Below are positions 52,635 through 61,173 of a stretch of DNA of 64,000 bases, in pieces (within the stretch, counting starts at the first letter, position 1; each line of letters begins with the position of its first letter). The stretch covers positions 186,001 to 250,000 of the forward strand of contig NZ_RQJW01000008.1 in the NCBI RefSeq assembly GCF_004028635.1, given 5' to 3'. The position numbers and the translations under genes are program-made. This DNA comes from Streptomyces cyaneus. GTDB taxonomy: Bacteria > Actinomycetota > Actinomycetes > Streptomycetales > Streptomycetaceae. Under the pieces are notes generated by a model. It was given only the letters and a program-made list of their open reading frames with translations, was not told where the DNA came from and made no database searches.

Positions 52635-53468
52635 ATGAAGATCCTCATCAGTGCCGACATGGAGGGCGCCACCGGTGTGACCTGGCCGGCCGATGTGCTG
52701 CCGGGGACGCCTCAGTGGGAGCGGTGCCGGGGGATGTTCACCTCCGACGTCAATGCCGCAGTGCGGGGATTCTTCGACGGCGGTGCCGACGAGGTCGTCA
52801 TCAACGAGGCCCACTGGACCATGCGCAATCTGCTGCTCGAACGGCTCGACGAGCGGGCCGAGATGCTCACCGGCCGGCACAAGACGCTCTCCATGGTCGA
52901 GGGCGTGCAGCACGGCGACGTCGACGGCATCGCCTTCGTCGGCTACCACGCGGGCGCCGGCATGGAGGGCGTCCTCGCGCACACCTACCTCGCGAACTCC
53001 ATCACCGGGGTGTGGCTGAACGACGTACGGGCGAGCGAGGGGCTGCTGAACGCGCACGTCGTCGCCGAGTACGGCGTGCCCGTCGTGCTGGTCACCGGCG
53101 ACGACGTGGCCTGCGAGGACGCGCTCGGATACGCGCCTCAGGCGCTGAAGGTCGCCGTCAAGGACCATGTCTCGCGGTACGCGGCCGTGTGCCGTACGCC
53201 GGCCAGGACCGCCGCCGACATCCGGGCCGCAGCCAAGGAGGCGGCCGCACTGGCGGCCCGTCAGGAGCCGGTGAGCGACGGCCCGTTCACCGTCGCCGTC
53301 GAGTTCGACGCCGAGCATCTCGCGATGGCCGCAACCGTCGTCCCGGGTGTCGAACGTATCGGCGAGCGAAAGGTGGCGTACACCAGCGAGCGCATGTACG
53401 AGGGAATCCGTACCTTCAAGGCAGTGACCACGATCGCCTCGGCCGCGGTGGAGGAGCAGTATGGCTGA
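52635..53468 (+). CDS. dppA: M55-family D-aminopeptidase (DppA-like)
   Basis: This 277-residue zinc D-aminopeptidase is of the DppA family. It opens with ISADMEG, giving metal ligands Asp8 and Glu10; the later NEAHW, GYHAGAG and LAHTY carry the conserved histidines. DppA releases D-amino acids from peptides, notably D-Ala peptides from cell wall. Its last eight bases overlap the start of the M20 gene, beginning a run of four peptidase genes on the plus strand. Confidence 0.93.
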   Translation: MKILISADMEGATGVTWPADVLPGTPQWERCRGMFTSDVNAAVRGFFDGGADEVVINEAHWTMRNLLLERLDERAEMLTGRHKTLSMVEGVQHGDVDGIAFVGYHAGAGMEGVLAHTYLANSITGVWLNDVRASEGLLNAHVVAEYGVPVVLVTGDDVACEDALGYAPQALKVAVKDHVSRYAAVCRTPARTAADIRAAAKEAAALAARQEPVSDGPFTVAVEFDAEHLAMAATVVPGVERIGERKVAYTSERMYEGIRTFKAVTTIASAAVEEQYG

Positions 53469-54774
53469 TCAGCAGGCGCTGGACGAGGTCGTGACGTTCA
53501 CCTCCGACCTCATCCGCATCGACACGACCAACCGGGGCGGCGGCGACTGCCAGGAGCGCCCGGCCGCCGAGTACGTCGCCGCGCGGCTCGCCGAGGCGGG
53601 CCTGGAGCCCACGCTGCTGGAGCGCACCAAGGGCCGTACGAACGTCGTCGCCCGTGTCGAGGGCAGCGACCCGTCGGCGGACGCGCTGCTCGTCCACGGT
53701 CATCTGGACGTGGTGCCCGCGCAGGCCGCCGAGTGGAGCGTGCACCCCTTCTCCGGGGAGATCCGCGACGGCGTGGTCTGGGGCCGGGGAGCGGTCGACA
53801 TGAAGAACATGGACGCGATGATCCTCGCCGTCGTCCGGGCCTGGGCCCGGGAAGGCGTACGACCCCGGCGGGACGTCGTGATCGCGTTCACCGCCGACGA
53901 GGAGGCGAGCGCCGAGGACGGCTCCGGATTCCTCGCCGACCGGCATGCGGGGCTGTTCGAGGGCTGCACCGAGGGCATCAGCGAGGCCGGCGCGTTCACC
54001 GTCCACGACGGAAGCGGGCGGCAGATCTACCCCATCGCGGCGGGGGAGCGGGGCACCGGCTGGGTCAAGCTCACGGCACGCGGGCGAGCCGCGCACGGCT
54101 CCCGGCCCAACCGGGAGAACGCGGTGACCCGCCTCGCCGCCGCCGTCACCCGGATCGGCGCCCACGAGTGGCCGCTGCGGCTGACCCCGACGGTCCGCGC
54201 CGCCCTCACCGAACTCGCCGCGCTGTACGGTCTGCAGGCCGACCTGGACGACGTGGACGGCCTGCTGGACAAGCTCGGCCCGGCGGCCAGGCTCGTCGAG
54301 GCGACCGTCCGCAACAGCGCCAACCCGACCATGCTGGAGGCGGGTTACAAGGTCAACGTCATCCCGGGGGAGGCCGTGGCCTACGTCGACGGCCGGTATC
54401 TCCCCGGCGTCGAGGACGAGTTCCGCGTCACCCTCGACGAACTCACCGGCCCCGACGTGGAATGGGAGTTCCACCACCGCGAGGTGGCCCTCCAGTCGCC
54501 GGTGGACTCTCCGACATACGCCCGCATGCGCGCCGCCGTCGAGGAGTTCGCGCCCGAAGGGCACGTCGTGCCGTACTGCATGCCCGGCGGCACGGACGCC
54601 AAGCAGTTCTCACGGCTCGGCATCACCGGCTACGGCTTCTCTCCGCTGAAGCTGCCGGAGGGCTACGACTACGGGGCCATGTTCCACGGCGTCGACGAGC
54701 GCGTGCCGATCGAGGCGCTGCACTTCGGCGTCCGGGTACTCGACCGCTTTCTGCGTACGGCCCAGGGGAGTTGA
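53461..54774 (+). CDS. M20/M25/M40-family metallopeptidase
   Basis: This 437-residue dinuclear zinc peptidase is of the ArgE/DapE/CPG2 group. Metal and catalytic motifs are HGHLDVVP, GRGAVDMKNMDA and TADEEAS, with a later AHGSRPNRENAV from the dimerisation (lid) domain and GGTDAKQFSRLG near the C-terminus. It hydrolyses amide bonds in small peptides or N-acyl amino acids; the exact substrate is unknown. It overlaps dppA and is followed within eight bases by the S9 peptidase gene. Confidence 0.93.
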   Translation: MADQQALDEVVTFTSDLIRIDTTNRGGGDCQERPAAEYVAARLAEAGLEPTLLERTKGRTNVVARVEGSDPSADALLVHGHLDVVPAQAAEWSVHPFSGEIRDGVVWGRGAVDMKNMDAMILAVVRAWAREGVRPRRDVVIAFTADEEASAEDGSGFLADRHAGLFEGCTEGISEAGAFTVHDGSGRQIYPIAAGERGTGWVKLTARGRAAHGSRPNRENAVTRLAAAVTRIGAHEWPLRLTPTVRAALTELAALYGLQADLDDVDGLLDKLGPAARLVEATVRNSANPTMLEAGYKVNVIPGEAVAYVDGRYLPGVEDEFRVTLDELTGPDVEWEFHHREVALQSPVDSPTYARMRAAVEEFAPEGHVVPYCMPGGTDAKQFSRLGITGYGFSPLKLPEGYDYGAMFHGVDERVPIEALHFGVRVLDRFLRTAQGS

Positions 54775-54782
54775 GGCAGACA

Positions 54783-56735
54783 GTGCGGACGCTGGCGTAC
54801 GGTTCCTGGCCCTCGCCCATCGACGCGGCCCTCGCCGCCACACACGACGGGCACCCCGAGTACGTGGGCTTCGTCGGCGACGAGGTCTGGTGGACCGAGC
54901 CGCGGCCCACGGAGGGCGGGCGGCGCACCCTCGTGCGGCGGCGGGTGGACGGCCGGGAGGAGTCGGTGCTGCCCGCGCCGTGGAACGTGCGCAGCCGGGT
55001 CGTCGAGTACGGCGGACAGCCCTGGGCGGGCGTGGTGGCCGACGGGCGACCCCTCGTCGTCTTCGTCGACTTCGCCGACCAGCGGCTCTACCGCTATGAG
55101 GAGGACGGCGAGCCGCGTCCGCTCACCCCCGTGTCTCCGGTGGGCGGTGGACTGCGCTGGGTGGAGCCGCAGTTGCGGCCCGAGCGCGGTGAAGTGTGGT
55201 GCGTGCTGGAGGAGTTCACGGGAGACGGCCCCACCGATGTGCGGCGCGTCCTGGCGGCCGTTCCACTGGACGGCTCGGCGGCCGAGGACCGGGACGGCGT
55301 ACGCGAACTCACCGACGACCGGCACCGGTTCGTCACCGGGCCGCGGATCTCGCCCGACGGGCAGCGGGCGGCATGGCTCGCCTGGGACCATCCGCGGATG
55401 CCGTGGGACGGTACGGAGCTGCTGGTCGCGGATGTCGGCGCCGACGGCACGCTCGGCGTCCCGCGGACCGTCGCCGGGGGACCGCAGGAATCGATCGCCC
55501 AGGTCGACTGGTCGGGCGACGGCCGGCTGCTGTACGCGAGCGACCGCAGCGGCTGGTGGAACCTCTACCGGGACGGCGAACCCCTGTGCCCGCGCGAGGA
55601 GGAGTTCGGCGGGCCGCTGTGGAAACCCGGCCTGCGCTGGTTCGCCCCGTTGGCGGACGGGCTCATCGCCGTCGTGCACGGACGCGGGTCGACCGCCCTC
55701 GGAGTGCTGGATCCGGAGACCGGCGAGATCGTCGACGCGGCCGGCCCCTGGACCGAGTTCGAGCCCACGCTCGCGGTGTACGGCGAGCGCATTGTCGCCG
55801 TCGGCGCCAGTCCCCGCAGCGCGCACGAGGTGGTCGAACTCGACACCTGTACCGGACGGGCCCGGGTCATCGGCGCCGAGCACGACGACGCCGTCGACCC
55901 CGCCTACTACCCCGAGCCGCAGATCCGCACCTTCACCGGCCCCGCCGGACACGACATCCACGCGCACATCTACCCGCCCCACAACCCCGGCTGCGTGGCC
56001 CCCGGCGACAGACCGCCGCCGTACGTCGTCTGGGCGCACGGCGGCCCGACCGGCCGGGCGCCCCTCGTGCTCGACCTGGCCATCGCCTACTTCACCTCGC
56101 GCGGCATCGGGGTCGCCGAGGTCAACTACGGCGGCTCCACGGGTTACGGCAGGGCGTACCGCAACCGGCTGCGCGAGCAGTGGGGCGTGGTCGACGTCGA
56201 GGACTGCGCCGCGGTCGCGCTGGCCCTCGCCGACGAGGGCACCGCCGACCGCGACCGGCTCGCCATCCGCGGTGGCAGCGCGGGCGGCTGGACCGCGGCC
56301 GCCTCGCTCACCACCACCGACGTCTACGCGTGCGGCACGATCCTCTACCCCGTCCTCGACCTGGCCGGCTGGGGCGACGGAGAGACCCACGACCTGGAGT
56401 CGCAGTACCTGGAGACCCTGGTCGGACCGCTCGCCGAAGTCCCGGGACGCTACGCGGAACGCTCACCCGCCGCGCACGCCGACCGTCTCACCGTGCCCTT
56501 CCTGCTGCTCCAGGGCCTGGACGACGTCATCTGCCCGCCCACCCAGTGCGAGCGGTTCCTGGCCCGCATGGCGGGACGCCGGGTGCCGCGCGCCTACATC
56601 GCCTTCGAGGGGGAGGGCCACGGATTCCGGCGGGCGGAGACGATGATCCGCGTCCTGGAGTCCGAACTCTCCCTGTATGCCCAGGTCTTCGGACTGAACC
56701 CGCCCGGGATCCCCACTCTGGAGCTGACCAAGTGA
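54783..56735 (+). CDS. S9-family prolyl oligopeptidase-like peptidase
   Basis: This 650-residue protein has an N-terminal beta-propeller (about 1-390, with repeats such as ISPDGQRAAWLAWD and VDWSGDGRLLYASDRSG) and a C-terminal alpha/beta hydrolase. The nucleophile motif is IRGGSAGGWTAA, the acid is in GLDDVICPP and the histidine in EGEGHGFRR. It lacks a signal peptide, so it should cleave short peptides in the cytoplasm. GTG at 54783 is chosen because GAGG lies about six bases upstream; TTG 54771 overlaps the M20 stop. Confidence 0.92.
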   Translation: MRTLAYGSWPSPIDAALAATHDGHPEYVGFVGDEVWWTEPRPTEGGRRTLVRRRVDGREESVLPAPWNVRSRVVEYGGQPWAGVVADGRPLVVFVDFADQRLYRYEEDGEPRPLTPVSPVGGGLRWVEPQLRPERGEVWCVLEEFTGDGPTDVRRVLAAVPLDGSAAEDRDGVRELTDDRHRFVTGPRISPDGQRAAWLAWDHPRMPWDGTELLVADVGADGTLGVPRTVAGGPQESIAQVDWSGDGRLLYASDRSGWWNLYRDGEPLCPREEEFGGPLWKPGLRWFAPLADGLIAVVHGRGSTALGVLDPETGEIVDAAGPWTEFEPTLAVYGERIVAVGASPRSAHEVVELDTCTGRARVIGAEHDDAVDPAYYPEPQIRTFTGPAGHDIHAHIYPPHNPGCVAPGDRPPPYVVWAHGGPTGRAPLVLDLAIAYFTSRGIGVAEVNYGGSTGYGRAYRNRLREQWGVVDVEDCAAVALALADEGTADRDRLAIRGGSAGGWTAAASLTTTDVYACGTILYPVLDLAGWGDGETHDLESQYLETLVGPLAEVPGRYAERSPAAHADRLTVPFLLLQGLDDVICPPTQCERFLARMAGRRVPRAYIAFEGEGHGFRRAETMIRVLESELSLYAQVFGLNPPGIPTLELTK

Positions 56736-57667
56736 ACCAGTCCGTACGGCCACTGGTACGGCCGTCCCGACTCGCCCCCGGCGCCCGCGTGGCCGTCGTC
56801 GCCCCCAGCGGGCCCGTGCTCGAGGAGCGGCTGCAGGCCGGGCTCGACGTGCTGCGCGGCTGGGACCTCGACCCGGTCGCGGCACCTCATGTGCTCGACC
56901 GGCACGGCGAGTTCGACCACCTGGCGGGCACGGATGCCGACCGGGCCGCCGATCTGCAGACGGCCTGGTGCGATCCGTCCGTGGACGCGGTGCTGTGCGC
57001 CCGGGGTGGTTACGGGGCACAGCGCATGGTCGACCTCCTCGACTGGGAGGCGATGCGTGCGGCCGGGCCGAAGGTGTTCGTCGGGTTCAGCGACATCACG
57101 GTGCTGCACCAGGCCTTCGCCACCCGGCTGGGCCTGGTCACACTGCACGGGCCGGCGGCGGCCGGGGTCGACTTCGTCAAGAACGCCCGGGCGCAGGAGC
57201 ACCTGAAGGCCACGCTCTTCGCTCCGGAGACGGTCCGCGTGATCCCCTCCGGCGGTACGGCCATGGTTCCCGGACGGGCCCGTGGCATCACCCTCGGCGG
57301 CTGCCTGAGCATGCTCACCTCCGATCTCGGCACGCCGCACGCCCGAAGCGGTGTGCGGGGCGGGCTGGTTCTGATCGAGGACGTCGGTGAGCAGCCGTAC
57401 CGTATCGACCGGATGCTCACCCAACTCCTGCGCACGGGATGGCTCGACGGGGCCGCCGGGATCGCGCTCGGGTCCTGGGCGCGGTGCGGTCCGTACGACG
57501 CGGTGCGTCCGGTCCTCGTCGACCGGCTCGGCGGCCTCGGTGTGCCCGTCGTGGAGGAGTTCGGCTTCGGGCACTGTGAAGGCGCGCTGACGATTCCCTT
57601 CGGGGTGGGCGCCGAACTCGACGCCGATGCGGGGACCTTGACCCTCGACGAGCCGGCCCTCGTCTGA
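56732..57667 (+). CDS. ldcA: S66-family LD-carboxypeptidase
   Basis: This 311-residue serine peptidase is of the LdcA (MccF/S66) family. The nucleophile motif GFSDITVLHQ follows CARGGYGAQRM. The glutamate comes from LVLIEDVGEQPYRIDRML, and the histidine from FGFGHCEG. LdcA trims the terminal D-Ala from murein tetrapeptides during wall recycling. GTG at 56732 overlaps the S9 peptidase stop (GTGA), so translation is coupled. It completes the M55-M20-S9-S66 series. Confidence 0.93.
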   Translation: MNQSVRPLVRPSRLAPGARVAVVAPSGPVLEERLQAGLDVLRGWDLDPVAAPHVLDRHGEFDHLAGTDADRAADLQTAWCDPSVDAVLCARGGYGAQRMVDLLDWEAMRAAGPKVFVGFSDITVLHQAFATRLGLVTLHGPAAAGVDFVKNARAQEHLKATLFAPETVRVIPSGGTAMVPGRARGITLGGCLSMLTSDLGTPHARSGVRGGLVLIEDVGEQPYRIDRMLTQLLRTGWLDGAAGIALGSWARCGPYDAVRPVLVDRLGGLGVPVVEEFGFGHCEGALTIPFGVGAELDADAGTLTLDEPALV

Positions 57668-57723
57668 CCCGCCTTCACTGAATTTCCGTCAAGAAACCTC
57701 CGTCACGGCGATTGACCCCCGTC

Positions 57724-57735
57724 TGACACGTGTCA
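57724..57735. promoter_or_regulatory. Perfect palindrome upstream of the S15-type hydrolase
   Basis: TGACACGTGTCA is a perfect 12-bp palindrome, six bases after a TTGACC that could serve as a -35 element. It is a candidate operator for the downstream secreted hydrolase. Confidence 0.4.
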
Positions 57736-57757
57736 CACCATGGCAACCGGCCAGTAC

Positions 57758-57771
57758 TTACTGGTCGGTAA
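57758..57771. promoter_or_regulatory. Inverted repeat, TetR-like operator
   Basis: TTACTGGTCGGTAA is a near-palindrome of the TTACYGRYCRGTAA type, common for TetR-family regulators. It lies 40 bases before the start of the secreted hydrolase gene. Confidence 0.4.
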
Positions 57772-57797
57772 GCAGGGCTGTCCCAGCGTGCCTCAGT

Positions 57798-59762
57798 GTG
57801 GAGGTCTCCGTGTCCCGTCGTGTGCCCAGATCCCCAGGGCCTGCCGCCGAATTCCCCTCTGCTCGGCGACGCCCGGCACGCGCATCTGCGGCGTTGTCGT
57901 CAGTCGCCGACGCTCCGCGTCGACTCCCTCCTCCGCCTTGCAGCTGCACGCACCGGACGCCGCCGAGCCCGCCCTTCGGGCGGACGAGGGGAATTCGGCG
58001 GCAGGCCCTGGCCCCACTCGCTCTCGTCCTCGGCGCCACGCTCACCGCACCCCTCGCCCTCACCGCTCCGGCCGCCGCCGCGACCGGCCAGTTCACCGTC
58101 ACCGCCCTGAAGTTCACCGTCCAGGCAGGCGGCCGTACCTGCACGGTCGACGCCGACCTGTACCGGCCCGCGGGCGTGGACCGCGCCCACCCCGCGCCCG
58201 CCGTCCTCGCCACCAACGGCTTCGGCGGAAGCAAGTCCGACGGCTCGACCGACGCCATCGGCAAGGCCTTCGCCCAGCGCGGCTACGTCTCCCTCGTCTA
58301 CTCAGGGCTCGGCTTCGGCAAGTCCGGCTGCCTGATCTCGCTCGACGCCCCCACCATCGACGGCGTCGCCGCCTCGCGCCTGGTCGACTTCCTGGGCGGC
58401 AGACGCGCCGCCGACGACGGCACGAAGGCCGACTTCGTCACCCTCGACGCCCCCGGCGACCCACGCGTCGGCATGGTCGGCGGCTCCTACGGCGGAGCCA
58501 TCCAGCTGGCCACGGCCGCGGTCGACCAGCGCCTCGACGCGCTGGTGCCGATGATCACCTGGAACGACCTGGCGTACTCCCTCGACCCGAACAACGCCAT
58601 AGGCAGCGCCGGCGTGCCCGGCGCGTTCAAATGGCAGTGGGCCAACGGCTTCTACCTCATCGGCGAGGGCCAGCCCCTGCTGGAACCGAGCCTCGACCCC
58701 TCCCGCATCAACTCCCTCGCCTGCCTGCACTTCGTCACCAAGGCCTGCGACACCGTGCGCACCCTCAACTCCGGCCGCTACCCGGCGAAGCAGACCGCCG
58801 ACCTGCTCGCCTACGCACGCAGCGTCTCGCCGGTGTCGTACCTGAACCGCGTCAAGGCACCCACCCTCCTCGTCCAGGGCCAGGCCGACAGCCTCTTCAA
58901 CCTCAACGAGGCGACGGCGACGTACAAAACCCTCAAAGCCCAGGGGACACCGGCCAAGATGATCTGGCAGTCCTGGGGCCACAGCGGCGGCATCACCGCC
59001 CCGGCCGCCGGTGAACTCAACCTCGGCCAGGGCAACTTGGAGACCAGTTACGTCGGCCGCCGCATCCTCGCCTGGTTCGACCGCTACCTGGGGAAGAAGA
59101 ACGTCGACACGGGACCCGCCTTCGCCTACTACCGCGACTGGATCACCGACCCCGACGGCACCTACGCCACCGCCGACCGCGTCCCCGCCCCGACCCGGAC
59201 GCTCTACCTCTCCGGCGACGGCAAACTCGTCGACAACCGCAGCAAGGTGGCGCGCGGCAGCCGCACCTACTCCAACTGGCTCGTCTCCACGAGCCATTCG
59301 GAGAGCTCGCTGTACGGGATCCTCGGGCTGCCGGACCCGGCGCCGTACGACACCCAGGGCACCTACCTCGGCTGGACCAGCGAGCCGCTCGCGCGTACCA
59401 CCGACGTCGTGGGCGCGCCCCGGGCCACGCTGAAGGTCGTCTCCCCGAAAGCCGAGCGGACCCAGCACTCGGGGGACGCCGCCGACAAGCTCGTCCTGTT
59501 CGCCAAGCTGTACGACGTCGCCCCCGACGGCAGCAGGACGCTGGTGCACCGGCTGGTCGCGCCGGTGCGGGTGCCCGACGTCACGAAGAGCTTCACCGTG
59601 ACCCTGCCGGGGATCGTGCACCGGTACGAGAAGGGGCACCGGTTGCGGTTCGTGATCGCCGCGAGTGACGACGCGTACTTCGGGAACCGCGGGATCAAGC
59701 CGGTGACGGTGGTCAGCGCACCCGGGGACACGGGGGTGCTCCAGCTGCCGGTGATCGACTGA
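57798..59762 (+). CDS. Secreted S15/CocE-type peptidase or acyl hydrolase
   Basis: This 654-residue alpha/beta hydrolase is related to X-Pro dipeptidyl-peptidase and CocE. The nucleophile motif is GGSYGGAIQLA, the acid GQADSLFN and the histidine WGHSGG; the C-terminal part (about 480-654) is the jelly-roll domain of the family. The signal peptide is broken: an n-region (SRRVPRS) is parted from the hydrophobic core (LAPLALVLGATL, ending PAAAA) by about 60 residues encoded by a MITE-like element. The frame survives. GTG 57810, in-frame four codons later, could be the original start. Secretion may be impaired. Confidence 0.88.
   Translation: MEVSVSRRVPRSPGPAAEFPSARRRPARASAALSSVADAPRRLPPPPCSCTHRTPPSPPFGRTRGIRRQALAPLALVLGATLTAPLALTAPAAAATGQFTVTALKFTVQAGGRTCTVDADLYRPAGVDRAHPAPAVLATNGFGGSKSDGSTDAIGKAFAQRGYVSLVYSGLGFGKSGCLISLDAPTIDGVAASRLVDFLGGRRAADDGTKADFVTLDAPGDPRVGMVGGSYGGAIQLATAAVDQRLDALVPMITWNDLAYSLDPNNAIGSAGVPGAFKWQWANGFYLIGEGQPLLEPSLDPSRINSLACLHFVTKACDTVRTLNSGRYPAKQTADLLAYARSVSPVSYLNRVKAPTLLVQGQADSLFNLNEATATYKTLKAQGTPAKMIWQSWGHSGGITAPAAGELNLGQGNLETSYVGRRILAWFDRYLGKKNVDTGPAFAYYRDWITDPDGTYATADRVPAPTRTLYLSGDGKLVDNRSKVARGSRTYSNWLVSTSHSESSLYGILGLPDPAPYDTQGTYLGWTSEPLARTTDVVGAPRATLKVVSPKAERTQHSGDAADKLVLFAKLYDVAPDGSRTLVHRLVAPVRVPDVTKSFTVTLPGIVHRYEKGHRLRFVIAASDDAYFGNRGIKPVTVVSAPGDTGVLQLPVID
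57834..58011. mobile_element. 178-bp MITE-like element inside a signal-peptide region
   Basis: Perfect 26-bp terminal inverted repeats (57834-57859 and 57986-58011, ends CCAGGGCCTGCCGCCGAATT) bound a 178-bp unit with an internal hairpin (GCCCTTCGGGC). It encodes no transposase. The flanking bases are CC on both sides, a possible 2-bp target duplication; 178 plus 2 equals 60 codons, explaining why the host frame stays open. Confidence 0.75.
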
Positions 59763-59819
59763 GGGCCCCCGCGGGCCACTCACCGTGCGGGAGCGCGTCT
59801 TGGGGAGCATCCTTGTCAT

Positions 59820-60074
59820 ATGGCCGCGAAGACGTCGAAGATCGGTGGGAAGGCCGGCGGGCAGTGGGCCGGCCTGCGCGAGGCGCTGACCCCTGCCAGG
59901 GTCGCCGTCCTGGTGCTCGTCGCCCTCGCCCTGATCTTCATCTTCGAGAACACCCGCAAGACCGAGATCCGGCTGCTGATCCCCTTGGTGACGATGCCGC
60001 TGTGGCTGGCGCTGCTCGCCACGGGCGTCGTCGGAGCGCTGTTCGGGGCGTTCTTCATGAGGCGGCGCCGCTAG
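59820..60074 (+). CDS. LapA-domain membrane protein
   Basis: This 84-residue protein has two membrane helices (about 28-45 and 54-76) joined by FENTRKTEIRLLIP, the signature of the LapA/DUF1049 family (FxxxNxxxVxxxFL-type), and a C-terminal RRRR. Family members in enteric bacteria act in lipopolysaccharide regulation; the actinomycete role is unknown. It is a short monocistronic gene followed after 19 bases by an acetyltransferase gene. Confidence 0.85.
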   Translation: MAAKTSKIGGKAGGQWAGLREALTPARVAVLVLVALALIFIFENTRKTEIRLLIPLVTMPLWLALLATGVVGALFGAFFMRRRR

Positions 60075-60093
60075 CGGGTCGTAGGCTGGCGAA

Positions 60094-60660
60094 ATGCCGC
60101 ACTCCGCGTCCCGTTATCTCGCCGAAGGCCCCCGTGTGGGCCTACGCCACTTCACCTACGAGGACGGTGGCGAGTTCACCGCGCGTGCCCGGGAGAGCAA
60201 GGAACTGCACCAGCCGTGGCTCTTCCCGCCGGACAGCACCGCGGCGTACGCCGCCTACGCCGGGCGGCTGATCGAGGATCCGACCAAGGCGGGGTTCCTG
60301 GTCTGCGAGAAGGACGACGGCGGGGGCATCGCCGGGTTCATCAACATCAACAACATCGTCGCGGGCGCCTTCCAGAGCGGCGCCCTCGGCTACGGCGCCT
60401 TCGCCCACGCGGCCGGGCGGGGCCTGATGCGCGAAGGCCTGGACCTGGTGGTGCGCCACGCCTTCGGGCCGATGCGGCTGCACCGGCTGGAGATCAACGT
60501 CCAGCCCGCCAACACCGCCTCGATCGCCCTCGCCCGCGCCTGCGGCTTCCGCCTGGAGGGCTTCTCGCCGAGCATGCTCTTCATCGACGGGGCCTGGCGG
60601 GACCATCAGCGGTGGGCCGTCACCACCGAGATGCGGACGGCTCCGCCGGACGGTCCGTGA
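60094..60660 (+). CDS. RimJ/RimL-type GNAT acetyltransferase
   Basis: This 188-residue GNAT protein has the RimJ/RimL arrangement: an N-terminal EGPRVGLRHFTYEDGGEF and the acetyl-CoA region GYGAFAHAAGRGLMREGLDL. The segment RLEINVQPANTASIALARAC is the typical fourth-strand motif of this group, followed by GFRLEGF. Members acetylate protein N-termini or small molecules. It follows the LapA gene closely. Confidence 0.9.
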   Translation: MPHSASRYLAEGPRVGLRHFTYEDGGEFTARARESKELHQPWLFPPDSTAAYAAYAGRLIEDPTKAGFLVCEKDDGGGIAGFININNIVAGAFQSGALGYGAFAHAAGRGLMREGLDLVVRHAFGPMRLHRLEINVQPANTASIALARACGFRLEGFSPSMLFIDGAWRDHQRWAVTTEMRTAPPDGP

Positions 60661-60675
60661 TCCGCCGTGGGTGGA

Positions 60676-61023
60676 TCAGCCCTGCCGGTCCACGTACTCG
60701 TAGATCGCCCCGTCCGGATGCATGGCGATCAGATTGCGGCCCACCGGCGTCGCGACCGGACCCGCGATGATGTGCGCGCCCAGCTCGCCGAGCACCTGGT
60801 GGGCCTCCTCGACGTCCTTGACGGCGATCGTCGCCGCGACCTTGCGCAGCACCTCCAGCTCGGCCTCCGGACCGCTCATCAGCAGGAAGCAGCCGATCGC
60901 CGCCACCTGCACGCCGCCGCGTTCGAAGCGGAGGGCTGTGCCGCCCGCGAGGCGCTCGTAGAAGGGGACTGCCCTCTCCAGGTCGTCGACGCAGACGCGC
61001 AGCGTGGTTCCCAGGATGTCCAT
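60676..61023 (-). CDS. VOC-family (glyoxalase-like) protein
   Basis: This 115-residue protein of the vicinal-oxygen-chelate superfamily has two beta-alpha-beta-beta-beta halves, seen as LGTTLRVCVDDLERAVPFYE and later VKDVEEAHQVLGELG. The final part PDGAIYEYVDRQ is the usual closing strand. No clear glyoxalase metal-ligand set can be assigned. It is convergent with the preceding acetyltransferase gene. Confidence 0.87.
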   Translation of the reverse strand: MDILGTTLRVCVDDLERAVPFYERLAGGTALRFERGGVQVAAIGCFLLMSGPEAELEVLRKVAATIAVKDVEEAHQVLGELGAHIIAGPVATPVGRNLIAMHPDGAIYEYVDRQG

Positions 61024-61066
61024 GCGGACGAGCCTAGTTGGGGCCGCTCGGTCAGGGAGATCGTTT

Positions 61067-61158
61067 CACGCGATCCCCTCACGCGATCCCCTCACTCCGG
61101 CGGCGGGTTCACGCCCCGGTACGGGGCGTCACGGAGCGCGTTATGCGTACGCGCGTAC
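61067..61158. repeat. Repeats and palindromes between divergent genes
   Basis: The gap between the VOC gene and the holin-like gene holds a 13-base tandem repeat (CACGCGATCCCCT, 61067-61092), a hairpin with 8-bp arms at 61111-61129, and the perfect palindrome GTACGCGCGTAC at 61147-61158. They may be operators or hairpins for the divergent promoters. Confidence 0.45.
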
Positions 61159-61173
61159 GGGTACTCGGCGGCC

